Positions 43,529 to 51,897 of a stretch of 63,441 nt of DNA are shown piece after piece. The number at the start of each line of letters is the position of its first letter. The first letter of the stretch is position 1. The position numbers were made by a program, and so were the translations under genes. The notes beneath the pieces are model-generated. The model saw only the letters and a list, made by a program, of their open reading frames with translations. It was not told where the DNA came from and made no database searches. This DNA is from Oscillospiraceae bacterium (GTDB taxonomy: Bacteria; Bacillota; Clostridia; Oscillospirales; Oscillospiraceae): positions 1-63,441 of the forward strand of contig JAFQNL010000022.1 in assembly GCA_017395935.1 (NCBI GenBank). The letters run 5' to 3'.

Positions 43529-44040
43529 AGGCACTCCTTTTCAGTCGTTGGAACATTACTGTACCGGAAATCATACCACAAAACGCCAAAATTGCAAGTC
43601 AAAGCCCCCGACCGGCAATGCCGTCTGGTCGGAGAAGGATCTAACAGGTCCAATTCCAGCAGTTTCAGAACACACACAGAGCTCCACAACACCTCGTCAA
43701 CAAGATCCTGTCGCAGGAAAGGAGCGCATTTTCATAGCACCGGTCTTTCCCCCACTCTTCACTGCCAGCAGAGAGAATTATTCCTTCTGCTGAATTTCCA
43801 ATCCGGGTCTGTCCACGGCAGCCAGGGTCTTAAACCGCTAAACGAGGTCTATCGCTTTCGTTGTCCGCCCTTACATTGCCTTCTATTCCATTTTTATTTT
43901 GCAAGCTCATTCTGCAAAAGAAAGGAACTCGGATGATTTCTGGCTGTCCGGTCATTTCTGAGGGCTGACCACTCAACAGGCAAACAGGCGACACCTGTCT
44001 TAAAAGAGCAGATGTTGCCTGGTTTTCCGTCCGGCAGGCT
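43529..44040. other. 512-bp gap without a gene I can support
   Basis: Besides the tex promoter it holds a hairpin 43608-43613 with 43627-43632 and no ORF with a usable ribosome site and plausible composition. Base composition is like the coding DNA around it, so it could be a decayed gene, but I see no family. Confidence 0.4.
43570..43597 (-). promoter_or_regulatory. Promoter of tex
   Basis: Minus strand -35 TTGCAA (43592-43597), 16-bp spacer, -10 TATGAT (43570-43575), 41 bp ahead of the ATG. Confidence 0.65.
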
Positions 44041-45960
44041 TTATTCCAGTTCAAAGGCACCAGTATAAAGCTGGCAATAGACGCCGCCGGCAGCAATCAA
44101 CTGGTCGTGGCTGCCCCGCTCGATGATTCGTCCATGATCCAGAACCATGATCACGTCTGAGTTCATAACCGTAGACAGGCGGTGAGCGATCACAAAGGTG
44201 CTGCGGCCTTCCATAAGCTTATCCATACCCTTCTGGACGATTGCCTCAGTCCGGGTGTCAATGGAGGAGGTAGCTTCGTCCATGATCATGACAGGAGGAT
44301 CTGCCACAGCAGCCCGGGCAATGGCAATCAGCTGGCGCTGGCCCTGAGAGAGGTTGGCGCCGTTGTTGGTCAGCATAGTGTCATAGCCCTTGGGCAGACG
44401 GGTGATGAAGTCATGGGCGCCGGCCAGTCTGGCGGCCTTGATACAAGCCTCGTCTGTAGCCTCCAGCTTTCCGTAGCGGATATTGTCCATTACGGTTCCG
44501 GTAAAGAGGTTGGTCTCCTGAAGGACCAGACCCAGAGAACGGCGAAGATCGGATTTTTTGATCTTATTGATATTGATACCGTCAAATCGGATCTTACCGT
44601 CCTCAATGTCATAGAATCGGTTGATCAGGTTGGTAATCGTAGTCTTGCCTGCGCCGGTAGCGCCTACGAAAGCTACCTTATCTCCAGGCTCGGCATAAAC
44701 GGAGACATCGTGGAGAACGTTCTTTCCGGGCACATAGCCGAAGTCCACCTCATGCAGACGGATATCCCCCTCCAGCAAGGTATAGGTCAGCGTACCGTCA
44801 TGGTGCGGGTGGCGCCAGGCCCACCAGCCGGTAAACTCCTCGCACTCTACGATCTCATCGTTCTCCCCCGCCTTACAGTTGACCAGCGTTACATAGCCCT
44901 CGTCGGTTTCCGGCTGTTCATCCATGAGCCGGAAGATACGGCCGGCGCCAGCCAGACCCATAACGATGGAGTTCATCTGCTGGGAGAGCTGATTGACGTT
45001 GCCAGTGAACTGCTTGGTCATGTTCAGGAAGGGAATGACGATATCAATGGTGAGCACGGTCAGCGATCCGGCAGCCAGAGCCCCCAGGCTCAGGTTGGGC
45101 ACCTGTGCAATCAGCAGGATACCTCCCACAGTGGCAATAATAACGTAGAGGATATTGCCGATATTCTGGATCAGAGGGCCAAGGCAGTTGGCAAAGGCAT
45201 TGGCCCGGAAGCTGTCCTGAAAGAGTTCTTCGTTAATCTGGTCAAAGTCCTTCTGGCATTCCTCTTCATGGCAGAAAACCTTGATGACCTTCTGTCCGTT
45301 CATCATTTCCTGAATGAATCCCTCGGTCTTGCCGATAGCCGCCTGCTGGCGCATAAAGTATTTGGCAGAGCCGCCGCCGATCTTTCTGGTCACAAAGATC
45401 ATAAAGCAGACTCCCAGCAGCACGACCAGCGTCATCCAGATACTGTAATAGAGCATAATGCAGGTAACGCTGACAACGATAATGGACGCCCGGATCAAAG
45501 TGGGAAACGCCTGAGAGATGAGCTGGCGGAGAGTGTCGATATCATTGGTATAGTGGCTCATAATGTCGCCATGTTTATGGGTGTCAAAGTAGCTGATCGG
45601 CAGATCCTGCATCTTCTTAAACATGGCGCAGCGCATCTTATTCAAAAAGCCCTGCGTGATAGTCGCCATAAGTTGGGTCTCAGCAGTAATGGTAAGCAGA
45701 GAAATCACATAGAGGCCGGCCAAAACGGCAATCTTAGGCAGAATGACCTGAGAGGCAGCGGTCCAGTCTCCACTCTGATACCAGATCTCGATCTGGGCGA
45801 TAACCTGTTGCTGGAAGATGGCAGGCATGGTAGCGGTCACGGCGGAGAATACGATACAGCACACCGTCACCGGAAGCAGCACAGGATAGGCGGCAAAGAG
45901 CATTTTCAGCAGTCTGAGCAGGATCTTTCCCTGACCGGTGGGGCCTTTTCTCTGTTTCAC
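44041..45960 (-). CDS. ABC exporter half-transporter with complete catalytic site (second of heterodimer)
   Basis: A 639-residue protein: six membrane helices in the first ~330 residues, then an ATPase with Walker A VGATGAGKTTITNLI, signature LSQGQRQLIAIARA, Walker B VMIMDEATSSIDTRTEAIV with the full Asp-Glu pair and H-loop VIAHRLST. A ~45-residue insertion (GWWAWRHPHHDGTL) precedes the ATPase domain. It should pair with the degenerate partner upstream, as in BmrCD or TM287/288. It starts at a GTG that overlaps the partner's stop (GTGA). The MarR gene leads the operon, so it is probably a drug or metabolite exporter. Confidence 0.93.
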   Translation of the reverse strand: MKQRKGPTGQGKILLRLLKMLFAAYPVLLPVTVCCIVFSAVTATMPAIFQQQVIAQIEIWYQSGDWTAASQVILPKIAVLAGLYVISLLTITAETQLMATITQGFLNKMRCAMFKKMQDLPISYFDTHKHGDIMSHYTNDIDTLRQLISQAFPTLIRASIIVVSVTCIMLYYSIWMTLVVLLGVCFMIFVTRKIGGGSAKYFMRQQAAIGKTEGFIQEMMNGQKVIKVFCHEEECQKDFDQINEELFQDSFRANAFANCLGPLIQNIGNILYVIIATVGGILLIAQVPNLSLGALAAGSLTVLTIDIVIPFLNMTKQFTGNVNQLSQQMNSIVMGLAGAGRIFRLMDEQPETDEGYVTLVNCKAGENDEIVECEEFTGWWAWRHPHHDGTLTYTLLEGDIRLHEVDFGYVPGKNVLHDVSVYAEPGDKVAFVGATGAGKTTITNLINRFYDIEDGKIRFDGININKIKKSDLRRSLGLVLQETNLFTGTVMDNIRYGKLEATDEACIKAARLAGAHDFITRLPKGYDTMLTNNGANLSQGQRQLIAIARAAVADPPVMIMDEATSSIDTRTEAIVQKGMDKLMEGRSTFVIAHRLSTVMNSDVIMVLDHGRIIERGSHDQLIAAGGVYCQLYTGAFELE

Positions 45961-47696
45961 TGGTCCTTACCTCCCTTCGTCTGCTGGCGGTAGATATCCT
46001 GATAGATCTCACAGCGCTCCATAAGCTGATCATGGGTACCGGCATCGGAGATAGCGCCGCCTTCCATGACCACGATCAGGTCAGCCTCTTCCACCGAGGC
46101 AATACGCTGGGCAATGATAATCTTGGTGGTCTCGGGTATAAACTCCCGGAAGCCCTTTCGAATCAGAGCGTCCGTTTTGGTGTCCACGGCAGACGTCGAG
46201 TCGTCCAGAATGAGAATTCTGGGTTTTTTCAGCAGCGCGCGGGCAATACACAGCCGCTGCTTCTGACCTCCGGAGACGTTGGAGCCGCCCTGCTCAATAT
46301 AGGTATCGTAACCCTCGGGGAAGGTCGAGACAAACTCATGGGCCTGAGCCAGACGGCAGGCCTCCTCCAGTTGGGCATCGGTAGCCTGCTCGTTGCCCCA
46401 GCGGAGATTGTCCTTGATGGTACCGGAGAAAAGCTGGTTTTTCTGCAGCACCATAGCTACACTGTTTCGAAGGCTCTTGATATCGTAGTTCCGGACATCC
46501 ACGCCGCCCACTTTGACGCAGCCGGTGGTGGCGTCATAGAGCCGTGGGATCAGCTGGACCAGTGTGGTCTTACTGGAGCCGGTACCGCCAATAATGCCTA
46601 CGGTCATGCCGGAGTCAATATGCAGCTCTACATTGGACAGAGCATACTGCTCTGCCGTTTGAGCGTATTTGAAATTGACTCCTTCAAAGTCAATGGAGCC
46701 ATCAGCTACTTCCATAACTGGCTCTTCCGGATTCCGGAGGGCCGGCTCTTCTACCAGCACCTCATGAATACGCTTCATAGACTCGGCCGACATGGTGAGC
46801 ATGACATAGATCATGGACAGCATCATCAGCGACATGAGGATCTGCATACCATAGGTCAGCATGGCAGAGATCTGGCCTACGTCCAGATCCAGACCCATGG
46901 AGGAAATAACCGTCTGGGAACCGACAGTAAGGACGAAAATCATGGTGAAGTAAAGGCAAATCTGCATGAGTGGGGTATTAAAGGCCACAATCCGCTCAGC
47001 CTTGGTAAAGTCGGTGCAGATATCACCGGCCGCCCGCTCAAACTTCTCCTTCTCGTAGTCCTCCCGGGCAAAGCCCTTGACTACCCGCATGCCACGGACA
47101 TTCTCTTCAATGGACTCGTTTAGCCGGTCATACTTGCGGAAGACCCGTCGGAAGGCAGGCATCGCTTTCCGGCTTACCATCAACAGGCCAAAGGTCAGGA
47201 AGGGAATGGTGAAGACAAAGGCACCGGCCAGCTTTCCGCCCATCAGGTAGGCCATAATAACAGAGAAAACCAGCATCAGCGGACTGCGCACGGCAGTTCG
47301 GATAACCATCATGTAGGACATCTGTATATTGGTGATATCCGTGGTCAGCCGGGTAACCAGAGAAGAGGAAGAGAACTTATCAATATTCTCAAAGGTATAG
47401 GTCTGAATTCTGGAAAAGACCTCTCTGCGCAGGTTTTTGGCAAAGCCTGCCGAGGCCTTGGCACTGGTATAGCCGGCCAGGCCACCGAAACAGAGAGAGG
47501 TGATGGCCATAAGGGCCAGGCAGAGACCTGTAAAGAGGATAAAACGGATCTCCGCGCCAGCCTTAATCCGGTTGACCAGTTCGGCAGTGATAAACGGGAT
47601 CAAGCACTCGATCACCGCCTCACCGACCATAAAGAAAAAGGTAAGGATAGTGGGCTTTTTATACTCGCCCACCGAAGATAACAGTCGTTTAATCAT
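45957..47696 (-). CDS. ABC exporter half-transporter with degenerate catalytic site (first of heterodimer)
   Basis: A 579-residue protein: six helices, then Walker A GGTGSSKTTLVQL, signature VSGGQKQRLCIARA, and Walker B ILILDDSTSAVD, where the catalytic glutamate is replaced by aspartate (DD in place of DE). The H-loop is also altered: IIAQRIAS in place of histidine. This is exactly the pattern of the non-catalytic subunit of heterodimeric exporters. It overlaps the MarR gene by 8 bases and the second subunit by 2-4 bases, so all three are translated together. Confidence 0.93.
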   Translation of the reverse strand: MIKRLLSSVGEYKKPTILTFFFMVGEAVIECLIPFITAELVNRIKAGAEIRFILFTGLCLALMAITSLCFGGLAGYTSAKASAGFAKNLRREVFSRIQTYTFENIDKFSSSSLVTRLTTDITNIQMSYMMVIRTAVRSPLMLVFSVIMAYLMGGKLAGAFVFTIPFLTFGLLMVSRKAMPAFRRVFRKYDRLNESIEENVRGMRVVKGFAREDYEKEKFERAAGDICTDFTKAERIVAFNTPLMQICLYFTMIFVLTVGSQTVISSMGLDLDVGQISAMLTYGMQILMSLMMLSMIYVMLTMSAESMKRIHEVLVEEPALRNPEEPVMEVADGSIDFEGVNFKYAQTAEQYALSNVELHIDSGMTVGIIGGTGSSKTTLVQLIPRLYDATTGCVKVGGVDVRNYDIKSLRNSVAMVLQKNQLFSGTIKDNLRWGNEQATDAQLEEACRLAQAHEFVSTFPEGYDTYIEQGGSNVSGGQKQRLCIARALLKKPRILILDDSTSAVDTKTDALIRKGFREFIPETTKIIIAQRIASVEEADLIVVMEGGAISDAGTHDQLMERCEIYQDIYRQQTKGGKDQ

Positions 47697-48132
47697 TGTT
47701 TACCTCCAGATTGGCTTTGATCTTGTCAAGGATCCGGAAAAAGATCATCTGCTCCTCCGGGCTGATGCCCTGAGCCAACTCCCGCTCCAGCCGTCCGATG
47801 TCTTTGGTAATAATCTCGTGGATTCGGACCGCCTTTTCCGTCAGGCAAATCCGCTTCAGTCGGGCATCCCGTGGAACGCTTTGCCGGGTAATGAGCCCCT
47901 TTTTCTCCATGAGCTTGAGGATATTGGTCGCCGTGGACCTTCGGATGGAGAAGTAGGCTTCGAAGTCCCGCTGAAATATTTCCTCCTCCCGATGGTCATA
48001 AAAGTAGCCAATGGCCCAGCCGTGGATGGAATTCTGATCTTCCAGCTCAGGCGGACGGGTCTTTGCCACATATCGTTTGATCAGATTGTTGACCGCCCTG
48101 AGTTCAAATCCAATATGCCGTTCTGTCGTCAT
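47689..48132 (-). CDS. MarR-family transcriptional regulator
   Basis: A 147-residue winged-helix protein. DFEAYFSIRRSTATNILKLMEKKGLITRQSVPRDARLKRICLTEKA is the recognition helix plus the basic wing with the conserved Asp-Ala-Arg of MarR proteins. It heads the operon with the ABC exporter, overlapping it by 8 bases. Its promoter carries a GTTAG/CTAAC palindrome immediately after the -10, the likely autoregulatory operator. Ligand release of the repressor would then induce the exporter; the ligand is unknown. Confidence 0.93.
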   Translation of the reverse strand: MTTERHIGFELRAVNNLIKRYVAKTRPPELEDQNSIHGWAIGYFYDHREEEIFQRDFEAYFSIRRSTATNILKLMEKKGLITRQSVPRDARLKRICLTEKAVRIHEIITKDIGRLERELAQGISPEEQMIFFRILDKIKANLEVNND

Positions 48133-48161
48133 AGCAGGCTCCTTTCATAAGCAGCAAGTCT

Positions 48162-48204
48162 GTTAGCCTACTAACATTATAGCCTTTGCGTATTTTTCCC
48201 GCAA
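48162..48204 (-). promoter_or_regulatory. MarR operon promoter and operator
   Basis: Minus strand -35 TTGCGG (48199-48204), 17-bp spacer, -10 TATAAT (48176-48181). The palindrome GTTAG-CCTA-CTAAC at 48162-48175 follows the -10 directly, where a bound dimer would cover the start site. Confidence 0.78.
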
Positions 48205-48312
48205 TGGCTGATGCAACAAAATTCCACCCGAAGGACTAGGAATTTTTCTCCCTCTTTGGTACACTGTATGAAACTGGTATGCTCCGGACTGTTGTCCGGG
48301 AAGGAGGGCCCC

Positions 48313-49137
48313 ATGGCCAATCTGATCGAGATCACCGATTTTCTTGCCCCCGAACTGGATATCTATGCCCGGCTCACCGAGGTACAGCTGCTCAACCGGT
48401 TCCAGCCGGAAAAAGGGCTCTTTATTGCCGAAAGTCCCAAAGTGATTGAGCGGGCACTGGACGCCGGATGTCAGCCGGTCTCTATGCTGGTAGAACGAGC
48501 TCATCTGGAGACACAGGCCGCTCAGCTTATCCGCCGCTGCGGGGATGTCCCGGTATACACGGCGGACTTTGATGTGCTTACTCAGCTCACCGGCTTTAAG
48601 CTGACCCGGGGTATGCTCTGTGCCATGCGCCGAGCCCCTCTCCCCTCTCTGGAAACCGTCTGCGCCGGTGCCCGGCGGGTGGCAGTGCTGGAAAACGTAA
48701 TGAATCCCACCAATATCGGCGCCATTTTCCGTTCAGCGGCCGCGCTGAATATGGATGCTATTTTGCTCACTCCCGGCTGCAGCGATCCCCTCTACCGGCG
48801 GGCCATCCGGGTCAGCATGGGTACCGTCTTTCAGATTCCCTGGACCTATCTGGCCCGGGAAGAGGATGACTCCGTTCAGTTTGGCGTAGACCATCTGAAA
48901 GCCCTTGGATTTAAGACAGCGGCCATGGCCCTTACTGAGCAGTCTCTCCCTATTGACCACCCTGAGCTCACAAAAGCTGAAAAGCTGGCCATCGTTCTGG
49001 GCACCGAAGGTGACGGACTGGCAGACGGAACCATTGCTCAGTGCGACTACACAGTCCGTATTCCCATGTCCCACGGTGTAGACTCTCTGAACGTGGCCGC
49101 CGCCAGCGCAGTTGCCTTCTGGCAGTTGGGACGATAA
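48313..49137 (+). CDS. TrmH/SpoU-family RNA 2'-O-methyltransferase
   Basis: A 274-residue SPOUT enzyme. The N-terminal substrate-binding part (YARLTEVQLLNRFQPEKGLFIAESPKVIERAL) is followed by the trefoil-knot methyltransferase: motif 1 NVMNPTNIGAIFRSAAAL, motif 2 IVLGTEGDGL, motif 3 IPMSHGVDSLNVAAASAVAFWQL. It methylates ribose in 23S rRNA or tRNA; the target is not clear. I placed the start at 48313, seven bases after AAGGAGGG; the open frame from 48211 is leader. A terminator follows, with the next promoter in its loop. Confidence 0.94.
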   Translation: MANLIEITDFLAPELDIYARLTEVQLLNRFQPEKGLFIAESPKVIERALDAGCQPVSMLVERAHLETQAAQLIRRCGDVPVYTADFDVLTQLTGFKLTRGMLCAMRRAPLPSLETVCAGARRVAVLENVMNPTNIGAIFRSAAALNMDAILLTPGCSDPLYRRAIRVSMGTVFQIPWTYLAREEDDSVQFGVDHLKALGFKTAAMALTEQSLPIDHPELTKAEKLAIVLGTEGDGLADGTIAQCDYTVRIPMSHGVDSLNVAAASAVAFWQLGR

Positions 49138-49171
49138 TCCGCTCCCCATTCCACAGAGACTTCATTTTGAT

Positions 49172-49199
49172 CCTCCGGCCCGCCTTGACAGGCCGGAGG
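49172..49199 (+). terminator. Terminator of the methyltransferase gene
   Basis: Nine-bp perfect GC stem (49172-49180 with 49191-49199) followed by GCATCTTTTATAAT. The loop (49181-49190) contains TTGACA, the -35 of the next gene. Confidence 0.82.
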
Positions 49200-49232
49200 G
49201 CATCTTTTATAATTTATATGAACACGTTCATA
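49185..49232 (+). promoter_or_regulatory. TetR operon promoter with palindromic operator
   Basis: -35 TTGACA (49185-49190), 17-bp spacer, -10 TATAAT (49208-49213), both perfect. TATGAAC-AC-GTTCATA (49217-49232) lies right after the -10, in a position for repression by the TetR protein whose gene starts at 49247. Confidence 0.87.
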
Positions 49233-49246
49233 AAGGAGGATAGACC

Positions 49247-49765
49247 ATGCCTAAGATCATTGAGCACCTCCCCCAGCGACTGGCGGACGAGGCCCGGCGG
49301 CAGACGGAGGAAGGCGGCTTCAGCGCCCTTACCATCCGTTCTGTAGCCTCTGCCTGCGGCGTCGGTGTGGGCACAGTATACAACTATTATCCCTCCAAGG
49401 AGGCGCTGGTGGCTACCTATTTGCTGGAGGACTGGCAGACTGCCATGGCTGATCTGAAGGCTGAGGCCAGTGCTGCCCAAAAGGCGGAGCAGGCTCTTCT
49501 GGCCATTTGTCGGATGCTCCGGCAATATCTGGACAGTCATCAGTCGGTCTTTGGTGATCAGGGTGCCGCTGCCGGTTTCACTGGCGCTGTCGGCCGCTAC
49601 CACAGTCTGCTCCGCAGCCAGTTGGCAGAGCCCATCCGCCCCTTCTGTCCTGACGAATTCACTGCTCTGTTCATTGCCGAGTCTCTACTGACCTGGACTG
49701 TGGCCGGAACTGAGGCCAATCAGCTGCTTCGGGTCTTGAGTCCTATGTTGAGAAAGGAGAATTGA
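49247..49765 (+). CDS. TetR/AcrR-family transcriptional regulator
   Basis: A 172-residue regulator. The N-terminal helix-turn-helix is FSALTIRSVASACGVGVGTVYNYYPSKEALVATYL, which is the standard TetR DNA-binding domain with its GTVYNYYPSKE recognition helix. The ligand-binding C-terminal half is short (about 125 residues). It is the first gene of a three-gene unit with a flavin-reductase-like protein and a DUF1295 membrane enzyme, starting 14 bases after its operator, so self-repression with induction by a small hydrophobic ligand is likely. Confidence 0.92.
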   Translation: MPKIIEHLPQRLADEARRQTEEGGFSALTIRSVASACGVGVGTVYNYYPSKEALVATYLLEDWQTAMADLKAEASAAQKAEQALLAICRMLRQYLDSHQSVFGDQGAAAGFTGAVGRYHSLLRSQLAEPIRPFCPDEFTALFIAESLLTWTVAGTEANQLLRVLSPMLRKEN

Positions 49766-49768
49766 ACC

Positions 49769-50695
49769 ATGTCCAGCTTTGAAAATCTTCGCGTGGTAGA
49801 TAATTTCTACCAGACTTCCCTCTTCTTCCCCATGCCCACCGTAGTTATCAGCACCCTTTCGGAAGACGGCACCACCACTCTGGGTCCCTACTCTCTTGTC
49901 CAGCCCTATTACATCGCCGGCAAGGACTACTATGCCATGCTCCTCTGCTGTCGCAACAGCTCCAACACGGCCCAGAACATTCTCAGAAACGGCAAGTGCG
50001 CGCTGAACTTTGTGGATGACAAGCCCAAGACCTTCAAAGAGTGTGTCAAGCTCTCCTGGCCCGGCGATAAGCCGGAGGACAAAATGCCCAAGTGCCAGTT
50101 CAATCTGGAAAAGAGCCTGCTGGAAGAGGAAACCGGAGAGGCTCGCCCTCAGGTTCTGTCTGAGGCCATTCAGGTTATTGAGTGCACCTGGGTCCGGGAA
50201 TTGGACCACGCGCAGGACGATCTGCCCGGCCAGCTGACCGGCTACGAGCCTCCCTATCACGACTTCAACGGCATCACTTCCAAGTTCGGCGCTCACTTCA
50301 TTCTCAGAGTGGATAAAATCCTCATGAAGAAGAAGTATCGGGACGCCATTATCAATGGAGTCAAGGCCAAGGACTTCCCTCCCCTTCCTGTAGACTACGG
50401 TTATCGTGACAGCAAGAATTTCTGGTTCCATCGCAAAAGCAAGATGAGAGCCGAACTGCTTCCCGTCCGCAAGGCCAGCCTGGAGTCGGTTCGCTACGCC
50501 GCTCAGCGGGCTGACGACAAGGTGAAGTTCACAGACGAAGCGCTGGAAACTATTCTGAATGTCCCCCGCGTCTTCCTGCCTGCCGTGCTCAAGGGCTGCG
50601 TAGAATGGGCGAAGGAAAACGGCGTAGAGCTTGTTACCGCCGAGCACATGAAGATCATCAACGACAAGCGTTCCAAGGAAAAGAATAAGAAATAA
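49769..50695 (+). CDS. Flavin-reductase-like FMN-binding protein with PCP_red-like tail
   Basis: A 308-residue protein. The first ~210 residues (PMPTVVISTLSEDGTTTLGPYSLVQPYYIAGKDYYAMLLCCRNSSNTAQNILRNGKCALNFV) are a flavin-reductase-type split barrel that binds FMN. The C-terminal ~55 residues (FTDEALETILNVPRVFLPAVLKGCVEWAKENGVELVTAEHM) look like a PCP_red domain, a small helical module found in protochlorophyllide reductase subunits and some iron-sulfur proteins. It starts 3 bases after the TetR stop. The pairing with a DUF1295 membrane reductase suggests reduction of a lipophilic compound, but that is inference. Confidence 0.83.
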   Translation: MSSFENLRVVDNFYQTSLFFPMPTVVISTLSEDGTTTLGPYSLVQPYYIAGKDYYAMLLCCRNSSNTAQNILRNGKCALNFVDDKPKTFKECVKLSWPGDKPEDKMPKCQFNLEKSLLEEETGEARPQVLSEAIQVIECTWVRELDHAQDDLPGQLTGYEPPYHDFNGITSKFGAHFILRVDKILMKKKYRDAIINGVKAKDFPPLPVDYGYRDSKNFWFHRKSKMRAELLPVRKASLESVRYAAQRADDKVKFTDEALETILNVPRVFLPAVLKGCVEWAKENGVELVTAEHMKIINDKRSKEKNKK

Positions 50696-50723
50696 TACTC
50701 ATCATCGGAAAGGAGTTCTCCCC

Positions 50724-51527
50724 ATGGTATTCCCTCTGAATTTCTGGCTGCTGTTTGCAGCAGCTATGATCATTAGCTCCATCGGCTTTAAGAACTATGT
50801 CTGGTTTATCTCGCTGGGTTATGGTTTCTCCATCGCCGGCGAAGGTCTGCTCATGCTGCTGCTCTACGGCAAGACACTGACACTGGGTACCGCTCTCTGT
50901 GCCCTGCTGTTTATCGTCTATGGATGCCGACTGGGCGGCTATCTGGCCTACCGTGAGCTCAAGAGCGCTTCTTACAAGAAAAATATGAAGGGCGAGATCA
51001 AGGAAGGCAGCACCGTTCCCTTCGGCGTCAAGATCGCCATCTGGGTCACTTGTGCCGCTCTCTATGTCACTCAGGTCCTGCCCGTCTTCTATCGTCTTCA
51101 CAACAACAGCGGCAGCAATATCTGGACCTATGTGGGCGCCGCTGTCATGGCCTTTGGCGTCATTTTTGAATCGGCCGCCGACCTGCAGAAAAACGCGGCA
51201 AAGAAGATCAATCCTCGCCGTTTTGTGGATACCGGCCTCTACCGGATTGTCCGCTGCCCCAACTACCTGGGCGAAATGATTTTCTGGACCGGCGTTCTGC
51301 TCTCCGGTATCGGCGCCCTTACCGGCGCGGGCCAGTGGATTATGGCTCTGATCGGCTATGTGGGCATTATCTTCGTCATGTTCAGCGGCGCCCGCCGTCT
51401 GGAAATCCGCCAGAACAAGAACTATGGCTCTGACCCCGAGTATCAGTCCTATGTGAAGTCGGTGCCCATTCTGCTCCCCTTCATCCCCCTGTATAGCGTT
51501 GAAAAGCATAAATGGCTGGTCGCCTGA
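50724..51527 (+). CDS. DUF1295/steroid 5-alpha-reductase-like membrane protein
   Basis: A 267-residue protein with about six membrane helices. The C-terminal motif RRFVDTGLYRIVRCPNYLGEMIFWTGVLLSG ... KNYGSDPEYQSYVKSVPILLPFIPL is the DUF1295 signature, shared with steroid 5-alpha-reductases and isoprenylcysteine methyltransferases, where it binds NADPH or SAM. It follows the flavin-reductase-like gene by 28 bases and probably modifies a lipid or steroid, perhaps the ligand that the TetR protein senses. A terminator follows. Confidence 0.86.
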   Translation: MVFPLNFWLLFAAAMIISSIGFKNYVWFISLGYGFSIAGEGLLMLLLYGKTLTLGTALCALLFIVYGCRLGGYLAYRELKSASYKKNMKGEIKEGSTVPFGVKIAIWVTCAALYVTQVLPVFYRLHNNSGSNIWTYVGAAVMAFGVIFESAADLQKNAAKKINPRRFVDTGLYRIVRCPNYLGEMIFWTGVLLSGIGALTGAGQWIMALIGYVGIIFVMFSGARRLEIRQNKNYGSDPEYQSYVKSVPILLPFIPLYSVEKHKWLVA

Positions 51528-51540
51528 TATTCTGGAACCG

Positions 51541-51572
51541 AACCGCCCCGGAGATATAGCTCCGGGGCGGTT
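51541..51572 (+). terminator. Terminator of the TetR operon
   Basis: Eleven-bp stem (51541-51551 with 51562-51572) followed by TTTT. Confidence 0.86.
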
Positions 51573-51603
51573 TTCATAATTTTGCGTTATGTCAATTTTA
51601 ATG

Positions 51604-51642
51604 TGCAACATTTACATAATCAATCATTATGTAAATGTTGCA
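51604..51642. repeat. 17-bp perfect palindrome carrying the TACATAA/TTATGTA core
   Basis: Arms 51604-51620 (TGCAACATTTACATAAT) and 51626-51642 (ATTATGTAAATGTTGCA), loop of 5. The inner TACATAAT/ATTATGTA is the same core as the array at 33151-33340. It sits downstream of the DUF1295 terminator in AT-rich DNA, unlike its surroundings. Confidence 0.75.
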
Positions 51643-51684
51643 TTGTTATATCAGAAGCTCTTATCATCGTCTGGCAAAACAGGA

Positions 51685-51714
51685 ACAGGGACAGCCGGTA
51701 TCCGCTGTCCCTGT
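51685..51714 (-). terminator. Terminator of the dehydratase operon
   Basis: Eleven-bp stem (51685-51695 with 51704-51714), followed on the minus strand by TCCTGTTTTG. It lies beyond the duplicated segment at 51745-51829. Confidence 0.75.
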
Positions 51715-51744
51715 CAATCTGATTTATGATTTCGGTTGGTAAAG

Positions 51745-51829
51745 CTTACACCGGAGCTGCCTCCCGGGCCTTTTCTTCCTTGGCCAGTGCTTTGGCGTTG
51801 GCCAGCATGAGTTTGATGCGGTTCTCCTG
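51745..51829 (-). pseudogene. Detached copy of the 3' end of the dehydratase-like gene
   Basis: An 85-bp exact duplicate of 51897-51981, the last 28 codons of the gene, lying 152 bp further downstream on the minus strand. Between the two copies is a 67-bp GC-rich spacer (51830-51896) with two hairpins. The copy still encodes the ending QENRIKLMLANAKALAKEEK and its stop, but has no start or ribosome site, so it is a fragment. It was most likely made by a local duplication. Confidence 0.85.
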
Positions 51830-51897
51830 TCGGAGACTCCGGCTCCGAGTCCAATCTTTCCGACCTGCCGGGGGCAGGTCGCTCCTTGCAGGAGAAC

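Noticed and set aside
43830-44096. An 88-codon minus-strand ORF after the ABC exporter
   Set aside because: It begins inside the exporter's last codons in another frame and has no ribosome site.
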